From: Welwitschia mirabilis
Lineage: Eukaryota > Gnetophyta > Gnetopsida > Welwitschiales
Length of the DNA stretch: 64,000 nt
Assembly (NCBI GenBank): GCA_051453625.1
Contig: JBOZIK010000001.1
Location: 248,728,688 to 248,792,687, forward strand
Direction: 5' to 3'
Part shown: piece by piece, positions 35,400-47,279 of the stretch
Layout: each line of letters opens with the position of its first letter
Numbering within the stretch: position 1 is the first letter of the stretch
The notes under the pieces: generated by a model
The model's input: the letters and a program-made list of their open reading frames with translations, nothing else
Told to the model about the DNA's origin: nothing
Databases searched by the model: none
Position numbers and translations under genes: made by a program

Positions 35400-35830
35400 C
35401 AAAGTAATTTTCATCAAAGTACAAATACCTTGGATTTCCCACCATTATCATTATGATATGCAATAAAACTCCCAACCAAGCCTTGTTGGATTTAGGAGCC
35501 AATGAAAACTTACTCCCTTATAAAAACTATAAGGATTTAGGCTTGGAAGGACTCAAAAACACAAAAATCTAACTTTAATTAGTAGATAATTCTATTAAAA
35601 CACCATTAAGAGTCATTAAGAATGTTGTAGTTAGAGTGTATAGCTATTATTTCCTAGTAGATTTTGTAGTCTAGACATGGAGAAATAATCAAATAAAATA
35701 GTATTCATCTTATTAGGAAGACCATTCTTAGCAACCTCTAATGCCTTAATCAATTGCATAAATGCATTAATGAAAATTTCATTGAAAAATAACCATAGAG
35801 CTAAATGTCTTTAATGCTATGAAGTTGTCG
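35400..35830 (+). pseudogene. Element A protease, decayed
   Basis: The active site reads ALLDLGANENLLPYKNY (about 35480-35530), with D-L-G-A intact. It continues with KDLGLEGLKNTKI, LVDNSIKTPLRVIKNVVV, YYFLVDFVV, then VFILLGRPFLATSNALINCI (frame shifted, about 35700-35770) and NALMKISLKNN. This is the Athila/Tat type of retropepsin, and the best-preserved coding stretch of element A. Confidence 0.83.
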
Positions 35831-36079
35831 TTTAATGATGAAGGGGTAAAGTACATAGATAGGAGAGAAAGCCTTATTGAGGATTAGAAATCCACTTATC
35901 ACTCTTCCAAAAATGACAAAATAGAATGATCTCAAGAAACATGTCCCATAGCCCAAAGTGAAGTTAACTTAGAACTCAAGCACTTACCTCATGATCTGAA
36001 ATATGCTTTATTAGGGGATAACTACACCTTCTCAGTAGTTATAAACTCTTCCTTGAATGCATCCAAAGAAGATCAATTA

Positions 36080-37560
36080 CATAGACTCTTAAGAAAGAAT
36101 AAATAAGCAATAGGGTGAACCCTCTTTGACATTAGATAAATTGATGCTAATATTTGCATGCACCATATCTATTTAGAAGAAAATGCTAAACCATCCATTA
36201 AATCACAACATAGGATAGACACAAATATAAGATAAGTTATTAAAAATGAGGTAATAAAACTTCTCAAAAATGGGATTATCTATCCTATTTCAGATAGCAA
36301 GTAGATAAGTCTAGCTTATACCATAGTAAAGAAATCAGAAGTTACCCTTATTCTTAAAAAGCATAATGAACTTATCCCTACCAAAATTTCTGTAAAATAT
36401 AGGATGTCTATTGATTATAAGAAATTAAATCCTATGTTTGGAAAATATCATTATTCTCTTCATTTTCTAGATCAAATTTTAGAACAAATCATAGATTACC
36501 CTTTTTATTAATTCTTGTATAGTTACTTAGGTTATAATTAGACTTAAATCACTCTTATCGAGACAAAATCACATTCATTTACTCCTATGGAGTGTTTGCT
36601 TACAAATGAATGTACTTTGACCTATGTAATACACCTGCCACTTTCCAATGTTACATGTTTATAATCTTCTCTAACTTATTAGATTTAAATGTCAAAATAT
36701 TCATGGATGACTTCTCGGTTTATGGAATCTTATTTAACCATTGTTTAATCAACTTAGAATCTGTATTTAATAGATGATCAAAAATCATCTTATACTTAAT
36801 TAGAAAAAAAATTATGATAAATCAAGGCATGGTTTTAAGACATGTCATCTCTAAGAAATAAATTCAGATAGATCTGACTAAGATCTCCTTAATCACACAC
36901 CTATCAACCCCTTAAAAACAAAAATATATTAGATCATTCTTAGGATGCACAAATATTATAGGTAATTCATTAAAGATTTTGGTAAAATCTTTAAGCTTAT
37001 ATGTGATCTTTTGAGCAATGACACCTCCTTTAATTAGACTTTACAATGTCAAAATGCATTTAAACAACTCAATGAAAAACTAATTTCCACAACCATTATC
37101 TAATCATTCAATTGAAAGTTACCTTTTAAACTTATGTGTGATGCTAGTAAGTTCATAATGGGAGCTATTTTAGAAAAAAGAGTTGATAAAAAGCCAATTT
37201 TAGTTCTATTATAACCCACATTTTGTAAGCTTTAATTAATAGGGTTTCTAAAATATGTAAAACATTTTGATATTAATTTTAATGANNNNNNNNNNNNNNN
37301 NNNNNNNNNNNNNNNNNNNNNNNNNNNNNNNNNNNNNNNNNNNNNNNNNNNNNNNNNNNNNNNNNNNNNNNNNNNNNNNNNNNNNAAAAATTTAGAAAAT
37401 ATGTTTTAGATCTAAGGTATCCATTTACACTAATCACTCAGCCCTTAGATACCTTTTTTCTAAAAGGGATTCAAAACCATGTCTTATCAAATTGATTCTC
37501 ATCCTTCAAGAATTCAATTTAGTGATTAAGGATAAGAAAGGATTCGATAATATTTGTAGA
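36080..37560 (+). pseudogene. Element A reverse transcriptase and RNase H; active-site box intact
   Basis: RT begins with TLFDIR-IDANICMHHIYLEE (about 36120-36180), then AKPSIKSQHRID, ISVKYRMSIDYKKLNP (36390-36435) and FLYSYLGYN (36510-36540). The catalytic box is KIFMDDFSVYG at 36694-36729, the only RT in the window with both aspartates unchanged. RNase H spans about 37000-37560 and is broken by a 100-N gap (37286-37385); after it come FRKYVLDL, a TNHSALRYL equivalent split between frames, and CLIKLILILQEFNLVIKDKKG. Frame changes elsewhere make it non-functional despite the intact box. Confidence 0.82.
37286..37385. other. Assembly gap (100 N)
   Basis: Within element A RNase H. No duplicated flanks are visible; roughly the expected number of residues is missing between the flanking motifs. 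Confidence 0.93.
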
Positions 37561-37799
37561 TCATCTTTCATGCATACCTCCAAATAATCTACAAACATAT
37601 TTACCTAATGGTGATACTTTTTCAAATGGACATCTCTTTTCAGTCAAAGAAATACCTTAGTTTATAGATATTTCTAATTACTTAGTGTCCAAAATTGTTC
37701 CTTTCCACTTAACCATTAAAAAGTGGTTCTTAAGCTAAGTCAAATATTTCTGTTAAGATAGCTCATATTTTTTTAAATGCTATCTAGATCAAGTCATTT

Positions 37800-39006
37800 G
37801 TAAATGTGTCCTTTAAACTAACATTCATAACACACATAAACATTATTATTCTAAGGCTTATGGGATTACTACTCAGCTAACAAGACCACAACAAAGATCT
37901 TACAATCTATTTTTTACTGGCCATTAATTTTCAAAAACTCTTATATTTGCTATTAATACTATTATAACTATTAAAGGTTGGTGAGCCTTTTACATAGATA
38001 AATGATGCATTTAAATCCCATTTATTTTCAAATCCTTTGATGTATGGGAAATCAATTTTCAATGTCCTCATCCATCATCCAACGGGCATCAATACATCCT
38101 TGTTTGTGTTTACTATGTAATTAAATGGGTTGAAGCATATGCTTGTCAAACAAACAATGTTAAAATAGTAGTTAGATTATTTAAAGAGAATGTTTTAACT
38201 CATTTTGGTTTTCCACATGTTTTAATTAGTGATGTAGAAACATACTTTTGTAATAAAACATTTAACATAGCAACTTTCTTACTAAATATAAGGTTACACA
38301 TAAAGTTGAAACATCTTATCATCCAAAAACAAGTGGCTAAGTTGAGTTTATGAATAGGAAACTTAAGCAAATCCTTCAAAAAATAGTAAACTCAACAAGA
38401 AAAGACTAGTTCTTCAAACTTAATTTCTTATGGGTATATCATGCTACTTATAAAACATCCTTATGGATGTTACCTTTTTTATTAGTTTATGCTAAAGCAT
38501 GTCATTTACATATAGAACTTGAACATAGGACATACTGAGCAATTAAGAATATCAACTTAGACTTAGAGGCTACAAAGAAAAATAGGGTCATCCAACTCAA
38601 TGAACTACATGAAATTAGAAATGATGCCTATAACAATATGAGAATAAATAAGAAAAGGATGAATAAGTTCCATAATTAACATATCCTTAGAAAAACTTTT
38701 TAGAAGGGAGAACTAGTCTTGCTATATAGCTCATGCTTACATCTTTTTTTAGGAAAATAAGAAACTAAGTGAAAAGGACTCTTCTTAAATAAAATAGTTT
38801 TGCCAAATGGAGTTATTCTCATTGAAAATACCAAAAATAATCAACTCCTTAAAGTCAACGGACATCGCATGATACATTATCACTTATCTCACCACCCTTT
38901 TAAACCTTGTCATTCACTAAAACTATTAATAAATCACTCCATCAAGATTATAAACAATTCACTTGAACGACCGAACCATGTGTTTTTGAGACTTACTAAA
39001 CCTGGT
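37800..39006 (+). pseudogene. Element A integrase, decayed
   Basis: The integrase core can be followed across frames: HPTGINTSLFVFTMXLNGLKHM-like segment around 38070-38150 (equivalent of the VDYVTKWVEA block), HFGFPHVLISD at about 38200-38235 with the second aspartate, and a TSYHPKTSG equivalent at 38310-38335. Downstream are RKLKQILQK, LWVYHATYKTSL-MLPFLLVY and an RMNKFHN segment. The last open stretch (38800-39006) has LLKVNGHRMIHY, the NGHRLK ending seen in Athila/Tat integrases. The terminal stop is at 39007-39009. Confidence 0.77.
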
Positions 39007-39009
39007 TAA

Positions 39010-40270
39010 AAGCCCTTAAAATAAAAAAAACCAATAATAAGAAAATGTGTTATCATCTAACTAATGGTTAAGATTAAGTTTACATATGGGTTTTTAAGGA
39101 AAATAACACTTATTTAAAATAGGTTAGTTAAGAACACATTCACTTAGGGTCTTCAAGTTCAATAAAACTTGGTTGAAAACATGGGATTTACTTTCACATA
39201 TGCTCTTTAAGTAAAAATCCCTTAAAGGTGATAAGATTTGTCTTAACTAGGATAATAATTTAATAACCCCCTAAAAATGCATAAAAAATAACTATGAGAA
39301 GATGAAGAAAATAAAATAATATACTCTCTTCTCAAAAAGTACATAACACTAATCACTTAGTTCAGTTTAGTTAACTGCATCAAGGGTATAGACACCTACT
39401 GGTAATACAACTTTAATGATCTAATTGCAAGATGTTTAATTGCATTGGGGCTATAAAAGCTTCCTGGCAATGGAGCAGAGATTTCTATACAAACAACATA
39501 CTTAACTTTGTTGGTAGAAAATGTTGTAATAATAAATTATTAATGTGGTTCAAAGGCATAATAATAAGGACATATGCAAAGGTAAAAATGGAAAACAAGG
39601 GAATGAAAATGTGAAAATTAGAGACCTTATGTGAACCATTATTTCTTAACTTTCATACTTAGGATTTGAATCAATTTCTTAGATTCATATAAGTTACTTG
39701 ATTAAATTCTAACTTGGTTGATAATGTGGTCCACTAAAAATACAAAAATATAATAAAGGATTGATAACTTAGAATAGTTTACTTGTTTATTCATTAGTTT
39801 CTAGTTTTACTCTATTCATGCACTTTCAAGCTCATTTACCTTGAATCATTTCACTACATTCCACTTTATATTACTTTCATAAGAAATAACTCCTAAAGCA
39901 TTAATTGCTTTTATGGATAGTTTTTTCACTCAGTACATGTTTTGTTGTAAATATCTTTCCTTTTTTTCCTTAGCTTAATTTGCATTGCTTTCAATAAAAG
40001 AACTCTTCGCAATCCATCTATACCTATATTCTCAAATAACTTAATCTTTTTACCATAAACTTTGAGAAGAAAGTTAAGTTTTGATTGGGGGTGTGGCATC
40101 TCAATTTTCACTAAAATGTTTTACTTTGATGCCTTAATAACATAAAATTAGTCATAAAATTTCCCATTTATATCATTCGCACAGTTGATGCACTTTTGAC
40201 ATAGACAATTTTTCTATCTTTAACCATTTTGTTATTGTCCTTTTGCTAAGTCACTGAAAAAATACTAGTT
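39010..40270 (+). other. Element A 3' untranslated region
   Basis: AT-rich with no coding pattern. A weak duplication is visible: AACTGCATCAAGGGTATAGA near 39375 and AATTGCATTGGGGCTATAAA near 39440, each followed by a CTGGCAATG-like sequence. Confidence 0.55.
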
Positions 40271-40278
40271 AGGGGGTG
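40271..40278 (+). promoter_or_regulatory. Element A polypurine tract
   Basis: AGGGGGTG immediately precedes the 3' LTR start TGTTAACATG and would prime plus-strand DNA synthesis. Confidence 0.75.
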
Positions 40279-41599
40279 TGTTAACATGTAAAAATTGGCA
40301 TTTATATCAAGTGTTTTCAAACTAAGTTATTATAAATGAATACGTTAATTCAATTATTTAATTATAAAATATGTCTACTATTGTTTTTAAAATAAGAATT
40401 TAATATTATGTTTTTATTCATATTAATTGTGCATTTTTAGCCATGTTTTGAAACACATGACAGAACATGGACTCAATTTTACATAAACCAATGATGGAAA
40501 TAAAGATATGATGTGGCAACATGTAATAGAAGCATTTGAAGACATGTGGTAAAGGAATGTGGAAATAGCATTTAAGACATATGGTGATAGCACTGGTTGG
40601 TAGAGGAATCTAACTTCAAAGGCCACATGTTAAACTCATCATGTCTAAGATTCCATTAAATGCAACATGATGATCTTTGTTAAATAATATAAGACAATCT
40701 CCACTAAATGCTAAATGATGAAGATTCTATTTAGTGCTAAAGGATATAATCTTATTTACCTAATGGTACAAGGTAACTTCTATCTAATGCTATGAGATAG
40801 AATCTTATGTACCTAATGCTAAATGATAAAAATTCTAACTAATGCTATAAGCCAAGAGCTTATAACCACTCCTCACCCTACCTCTCCATACAAAATGGAC
40901 TTAATCACTTCATTGTATTTATCTTTATCTTGAAGAATTGGAGCACTTTAGAGCATTAAAACATATAATGGCTTTCTAGGCAACTCTTTGAGGGATTAAG
41001 CTAGCCTTCAAGAATTGCTTGAAGAGTCCTCCTTACTTCCTTCTTTCTTTCTTATAAAGTTGTTCTTTCTATAATGAAAATTTACTTTTCTTTAATCTTA
41101 ATTCAAAATCAATATTATAATTAAGATTCCTAGTTATCTTTTTTAACTATCAAGTTTAATTTAGTTGTGTGAATTCTTTATCACTTAGTCTTTTAATTTC
41201 ATAGATCTTGAGTACTTTAGGAATTCTTACTTTCTATTATTATTTAAGACTTAAGTATTAGTTAGATTCACTATTTATCATATGGTGGATGATATTATTC
41301 CCTATGAATTAGACCCAAAAAACTTAATGGTTTTTATTGTTTTGTAGAAAGGCAGTTGGATAACTTTGGAGTGAAAGATTTCATAGGATTAATTAATGAT
41401 ACTTTCCTCCTCTCTAAGATGAAGTTCAAACTCTAAAAAATCATTTCATCTCTTCTTATCTTTTCCTTTATTTTTGTATCTTATATTAAGATTAAATTTA
41501 GTGTAATTCTAGCCAATACCCAATGATATCCTAAAGGAAGAATGATAACTAAGTTTCTCACTTATTTTTAAATCTAATCATTATACTATAAGTTAATTA
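40279..41599 (+). repeat. Element A 3' LTR
   Basis: 1,321 bp from TGTTAACATG to AAGTTAATTA. It is uninterrupted, so it serves as the reference that shows how B split the 5' LTR. It includes the minisatellite at 40655-40860. Confidence 0.88.
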
Positions 41600-41604
41600 A
41601 CTAA

Positions 41605-44264
41605 CTTGGTATGATTAAGCTAAGTGGATCTTTTTCAACATTCCAAACTTAGATCAAGCTATCCAAATCATAAAAAATGTCTAACTAAGAAAATCAAGTC
41701 AAGTGGATCTTGCTCCACATCTTAAACTTTACATAATAAGAGTAAGTAAGAGGAAAAAAAAGACTAAAGATCTATAATCATCATAATAATACACAAAAAC
41801 CTTTAAAGAGCATAAAAAATTACTTTAAAAACTTAGTTTAGGGCTACCAGTATTAAAAATGTCCAAAAACATAATAAGACTTGAGAAATAGCACAAAAAG
41901 GCTAAAAACTAAAAAACTACCTATGTGCATCAAACAGGTCAACTAAATACATGTGTGTATAAAGGATCTAAGAGTTATAAATTTGCTAGTAATTCTACAT
42001 GTGTAAAGAAATAAAAATTGTTTACACACAAATTTAAAAAACATTTTTTTGATGTTAGACAAAATCAAACCCATAACATCTTTGTCTACAGAAAAGTTAT
42101 TTTACCATTACACCAATGATTCATTGGTGATATGATCTTATAAAATAAATAAATAAATACATCATATTATGATAGATATTATAGCATGACAAGTAGGCAT
42201 TTGATGCTAGGTAGTAGCACTACAAGTGATGTGGTAGGATTATGCCCACAGGCGGTGTAGAGACCATGTAGTATAGGGGCATGAATTGCATCTTCCTTTT
42301 TATCTATTTCATTAGTAGAAATAAATTTATCAATAAGATAGGAAAGAACCATCAGTGTTGAATGAGATAACTATGTAATTTTACAAGTATACATTAGAGT
42401 TGTAATTGACAGAAGAAAATGTAGATTGTCGAGGCAAGCAAGCCCAGATTGGAAAATAGTACTTTTTTACATTCATCCATCATTAGAAAGAAAATCATGT
42501 TGTAGGTAGTGGGATAGATCAAACTTACAAAGAGTAATGTAGAGGTCACAAGCTTAATGAAGAGGAGAACATACAAAGCACATGAGTTAGGCAGTGGCTA
42601 GCAAGTAGTAGAGAAAATAAGTGTAGGCTAAGTAGCAGGGAGTAGGGCAAGAAATCAAGGAGGAGGCTAAAAGCAAGGAATGCATAATCTAGGCAATGCT
42701 GACAGTGAAGGAAAAGTAAAAGTAATTAGAACAAGAGGACAATAAATGTAGTTAGCATAGGAGGATGCCTAATGTAGTATCAAGCGGTGCAGTTGTAGAG
42801 AGAATGGAAAATGTAGCGGGACAGGTGGTTCCTCTATAATCAATGCAATTATAATCCATAAGGTAGGTAGTATGACTGCAGTTGATGTGAGAGGACAGTG
42901 AATGTATAGCTATGTTAAAAATTATGATCTATAAAGGTTGCATAAAGTAGCAAGATGGTTAAGTTCATTTCTTTACGTTGGTAAAGAAGAAATGTTGTGG
43001 GTCGATGGTGACCAAATCAGAAAGGTGACTAGGAGTGAGACATAAGAAAAGATAGTACTTTGAATAGTGCTTTAGCTATAGCATCAAACTAATCATAAGA
43101 GAAAGATCATACAGAAGAAGAACTAGGTAAAGATGTAGCTCAGTAGGCAACAAGGAGCTTAGGTAAAGTAGAGAGCGAGTGTACTAAGTGCAAGATGATG
43201 ATAAAGAATACAAGATCAGGAAATCCAAGCAAACTCAGTAGGAGGGAAATAATAGTCATTAGGCCAAAAAAGATCCATTAGGCAAAAAAGAATGTAAATA
43301 TAAAGACTACAAATAGATGCTTTAAAAAAAATACTTTTACAAAATAAGAGAGTTACAAATGAATCTAAAGTAAAAACCTATATTAACACATGTAAAAAAG
43401 CACATAATGAAGCATCCAAAGGTATGAGAGCTCTAAGAGTCTCAAGGACCCTAGTTTCACTTTAATTCCAAATGCTAAAAAATAAAAAAGGCCAAAAACA
43501 AGAGAATAAGAAATGTGTCCCATAGCCCAAAATGAAGTTAACTTAGAATAGGTTGCTTATAAAGGTAATCACAACATTACGGTTTCACTAAGATTTTTAC
43601 ATATCCTTAGGCATGAGAACATGGTATGTATATAAGCCATAGAACTATAGTCAAGATGTTAACTCTTCTTAAGTAGTTTAAGGCTATCTATTTATTTAAA
43701 TCATAAAATAATAAGATTAAAATGTTATCATACACGTGTAAATCTAAATATATTTTCGATTTTAGGTATTTAAGATTAATAAGTCTTTACTTTATTAAGT
43801 AAATAAATCCCTAATGCTTAAACTTCTTGATAAGTAACATATTTCATCTTCTCATTATCCCCCTTTTTTTGTTTTTGAATAATAAAAAATTTAATTCAAT
43901 TTAATTAAAACATAATAATATTTATTTATATAACCAATCTCTGTGGTAATATGCCTCTTCTAAGTAATTGCATTACAAAAAACATTTTTACTTCTTTTCC
44001 ATTTTAGAAATACATATAGTATAAATATCAAAAGAAAAATAATAATTATAAGTTAAATATATATTTTAAAAAAAAAATCTTATGAAGAACATTAATATCT
44101 AATTATTATTAAATCCTTATAATTTATCATTTATTCTTAGAAAAGCTATATAACTCTTGCTTGTATCAATGATTATTTCCTTAAAAGATATGTTACTAAA
44201 GTTACAAAATATAATCTTTGATTAATATTCATTTTGAAAAGAGATAAGATATTATTAATCTATC
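41605..44264. other. Anonymous sequence right of element A
   Basis: No gene recognised. It includes a SINE-like head (42062-42115), a purine-rich block with many GTAG steps (about 42580-43260), and a 41-bp piece similar to the A protease-RT linker (43508-43548 against 35934-35974, 38 of 41 identical, all differences transitions). Confidence 0.5.
42040..42120 (-). mobile_element. tRNA-like pol III promoter, probable SINE head
   Basis: On the minus strand the A-box TGGTGTAATGG (42105-42115) is followed 45 bp later by a B-box GTTTGATTT (42062-42070), which fits GWTCRANNC after two C-to-T changes. Spacing is that of a tRNA promoter. The rest does not fold into a credible tRNA by eye, so a SINE relic is more likely than a tRNA gene. 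Confidence 0.42.
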
Positions 44265-44775
44265 ATAATAAAATGCTATAATACAAATATTAAATTTCCA
44301 AATATTAAATCATGTACAATGTGTTTCATTAGTAATCATCAATGAATATAACATATCATAACAAAAATAAAATTTTATTTTAATTGCATATTGTTAATGT
44401 AGCTTGTCTTTAATATGTCACACATGCTAAATAGTAGATAAAAATAGAAAATAAAATGCATATGATTTAATAAGAATATCCAACATTATCTCATTAAATG
44501 TTCCTCATTCCGTACTATTCCTCTATTAAAATAGAATGATACAATAGAATTATTAAAATTCTAAATATTAAATGATGTATAATGTATTTCATTATTAATT
44601 AGCAATGAATATAGAATATCATAATAATAATAAAATTTTATTTCAAGTGTATGTTATTAGTATAATTTTCCTTTAATATTTCACACATCATAAACATTAT
44701 AGCAAATAAGACGTATACAATTTAACAAGAATATTAAATATTATATTATTGCATTTTCCTGATTTCAGTAAATAC
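44265..44775. repeat. Two tandem copies of a roughly 255-bp AT-rich unit
   Basis: 44265-44520 and 44521-44775 share ordered blocks: AATATTAAAT-ATGTA-AATGT-TTTCATTA, ATGAATATA-ATATCATAA, ATAAAATTTTATTT, TTTAATAT-TCACACAT and ATTTAA-AAGAATAT. A third copy beyond 44775 is doubtful. Confidence 0.65.
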
Positions 44776-45441
44776 TCCACATACTATAAGTTATGATAGT
44801 ATAAGTAGAACCATAGTCATAATTTAGTATTATTAAAATTTCATCTCTATAATTTCATAGTGAATTTTAAGTAAATAGTAGTAAGCCTAATAAATATTAA
44901 GCAATAAGATATCATAACGCAATACCCTTTAGATTCTTAAAGATCAAGTCATATTAAAGGTAATGTTCTTTAATCAATATGAAATCCAAACAAAAAATTG
45001 AAATATTAATTCAATAATTTAAGTATTAAAGTTAAATAAAAATTAAAAAATATAGTAAAAAAAATAATATACAAGTATAATGAGGTAGCTAAAATTTATG
45101 TAAATATAATTACAATTTTTATTATTTAAATTATTATACATAGAATAATGTCAAAGAAATAATTATGTAGAAGTTTAAAAAGCATGTAAGGCCCTAGGTT
45201 TAAAACAAGTTAACTTTTAATTCTAATATAAGGTAGACATTTTCAAAGAAAAGTTTAGTTAGATCATAGTATGATTAATTCCAAAAATTTAAGAATATAT
45301 TTCTCTTCTTAAAAACATTTTTAATGTAGAAGTTTTCTAACATATATAATACTTTATTTTCCCTATCCTATATATTCATTATAGCTAATGAAGAATTAAA
45401 ATTTAAACACAACCTATCAAATAATAAATAATCTAGTTTAA
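44776..45441. other. AT-rich sequence before the right-hand L1
   Basis: Nothing recognised. The last 19 bases (45423-45441) are the L1 target duplication. Confidence 0.5.
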
Positions 45442-45639
45442 GATATGAGAGTCTTAGCCTTCATGCACAAAGGTTTTTTAATAGGGTTTTTGGTAGAGCT
45501 TTCTTAGCCTGCATGTGCCTTTACATAGCTACATGTCCATTGAGTAAATCTAGTAAGGAATAAGTGACATGCTAATATGCATTGTATAACTAATAAAATC
45601 CTAGTGAATAGCTGAGAGGGCTTCTCCTTTTCAGTTAAT

Positions 45640-46720
45640 ATCTATGATGAAAAGAAGCTGGAGGTGGATGAAATGCTTAGAGAACTCCTACATGGTGAAG
45701 GCTAGGAGCTGATGCTCTAGGGAGTGGAAGATGAAAAGAATACCACAGGAAGTAACAAGAAGCATCAAAATATGATGTTTTTAGATATTCTACAAGGGAA
45801 ACAGTGGTTTAGCTAGCTAGAGAAGGTTCTTCAAGAGTGCAAGAATGTTAAAATGATTATGATATAATGCAATTTCAAGATAGAGTCTCAAAGAAATTCC
45901 AATAATCATAAAAAATAAGTTCCATGATGATTTAGTAGGGACTTTTAGCAAGAGGGTCTTCTAGTTAGACAAAAATATAGGCCTAGACTTTGAAATTCTA
46001 ATCACATATAAAAGTTAGCTTAGCTTCCATTGGGGGATTTTTTCTTTCTTTTTACTAATTAGAAGGGTAGAAATCTAGTAGAAGCTATAATGGTCTAAAG
46101 AGGAGGAAGTTAATAATGTGGTTATAAAGATGGTAAAGTTAATAATGTAGTTAGAAAGATGGTACTTGGAATATCTCCCAAGGTAAAATAAGAAAATATA
46201 AAATCCCTAATAAAAGTGTTATCTAATCATTTAGATAAGTATTCATGGCCTATTGGTAGAATTTTGGATCAAAGCTATCCTACGAGAAATAGCCTCAATC
46301 TTTAAAAAGCTCATCATCATAGACCAATTAATAGCTGGAGGAATCCTAATTTTGAATGCTAGAATCAATATAAGAATGGTCAAGAATACAAAAATCATTT
46401 TCTATATAGAAGTAAAGAGATTACATTCCACATTTAAGAAGTAAATTATCTATGAAAATGTGTCAAACATTTATAAAATCTGAATGCAATAAGGACACAT
46501 ATCACTTTTTTATGATAAGAATCCTAAGAGACCTACTCAAGAAAATACTCAAGGTAAATTACAACAATAGAAGGGACCAAGTTTAGGAGGAATCCTTTAA
46601 CATCATAGTAGGAACATCATAAGATAACATAGGAGAAGATGGAAACCATCGAGTAACTCTTAATTATATGGAAAAAAAAAAGTTAAAAAAGGAAATGAAG
46701 ATTAGAAGAATAGAATAATT
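45640..46720 (+). pseudogene. L1 ORF1 (nucleic-acid-binding protein), decayed
   Basis: ORF1 coats the LINE RNA. The N-terminal part has EKKLEVDEMLREL. A longer open stretch (46253-46441) reads VEFWIKAILREIASIF, LIIIDQLIAGG, ILNARINIR and IEVKRLHSTFKK, the pattern of the plant-L1 region often called DUF4283. It is followed by a CCHC knuckle at 46472-46513 (Y-x2-stop-x4-H-x4-Y) in which spacing is exact but all three cysteines are lost. The start codon is uncertain. Confidence 0.72.
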
Positions 46721-47279
46721 ACTAATAGGGGTAAAACCTAAAGGCTTCAAGAGGAAAATAGCTTAGAAAACCAAGGAAGATTTATGATGAAAAGATTAAA
46801 GTTGAGTATAGAAAATTAAGAATGGCATATTATAGTTTCCAGAAAGAAGAAGAAAGCATAAAAAGATAACTTAGGAATTAGAAAAAACTAAGAAATCAGC
46901 TTTTAATGGAGAAATTAGATCATTCAAAGAAAAGCAGAGAAGAAAAAATTTTAAAAGCATAAATAATAGCTAGGCTAATCCCTAGAAAAGAAAACCTTTA
47001 TGCACTATCCCGAAAAGGCTATAAGAGAAGATATAAAAAGGGTAATCACTAAAGATATAGTAAACAAAACCCAAAAAACTTTTGATGTGATCATTCATAA
47101 AAATAACTAAAAAAGGATGGAATAATCCTTAAACATGATCATGATGAAAGAGAAGAAAAGTAGGGAGGAGGAAACAAATATGGAAATGAAACATTTCCAA
47201 AATAGAACTAGGAAAAAGATGTAATTAAATGAAGATTCTCTCCTAAAACTAAATAAGGCTGAATATTCCTACAAAAAGA

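Larger units (their letters stand above)
402..41599 (+). mobile_element. Element A: old Athila/Tat-type Ty3-gypsy retrotransposon, split by nested insertions
   Basis: Two related LTRs of about 1.3 kb (402-1138 plus 14552-15116, and 40279-41599) enclose a primer-binding site, gag, protease, RT, RNase H, integrase and a polypurine tract, all on the + strand. The flanks carry a 5-bp target duplication, ACTGA (397-401) and ACTAA (41600-41604), one transition apart. The 5' LTR start reads TA instead of TG, consistent with decay. Insertions inside it are B, a truncated L1, the C/D array and E. Removing them leaves roughly 11 kb including LTRs, a normal size for this lineage. The protease and RT motifs and the tRNA-Asp-like primer site place it in the Athila/Tat branch; I cannot choose between the two. 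It is the oldest insertion in the left half because the others lie inside it. Confidence 0.85.

Noticed and set aside
42040-42120. A functional tRNA gene
   Set aside because: Box spacing fits but B-box consensus cytosines are lost and I could not pair acceptor and anticodon stems.
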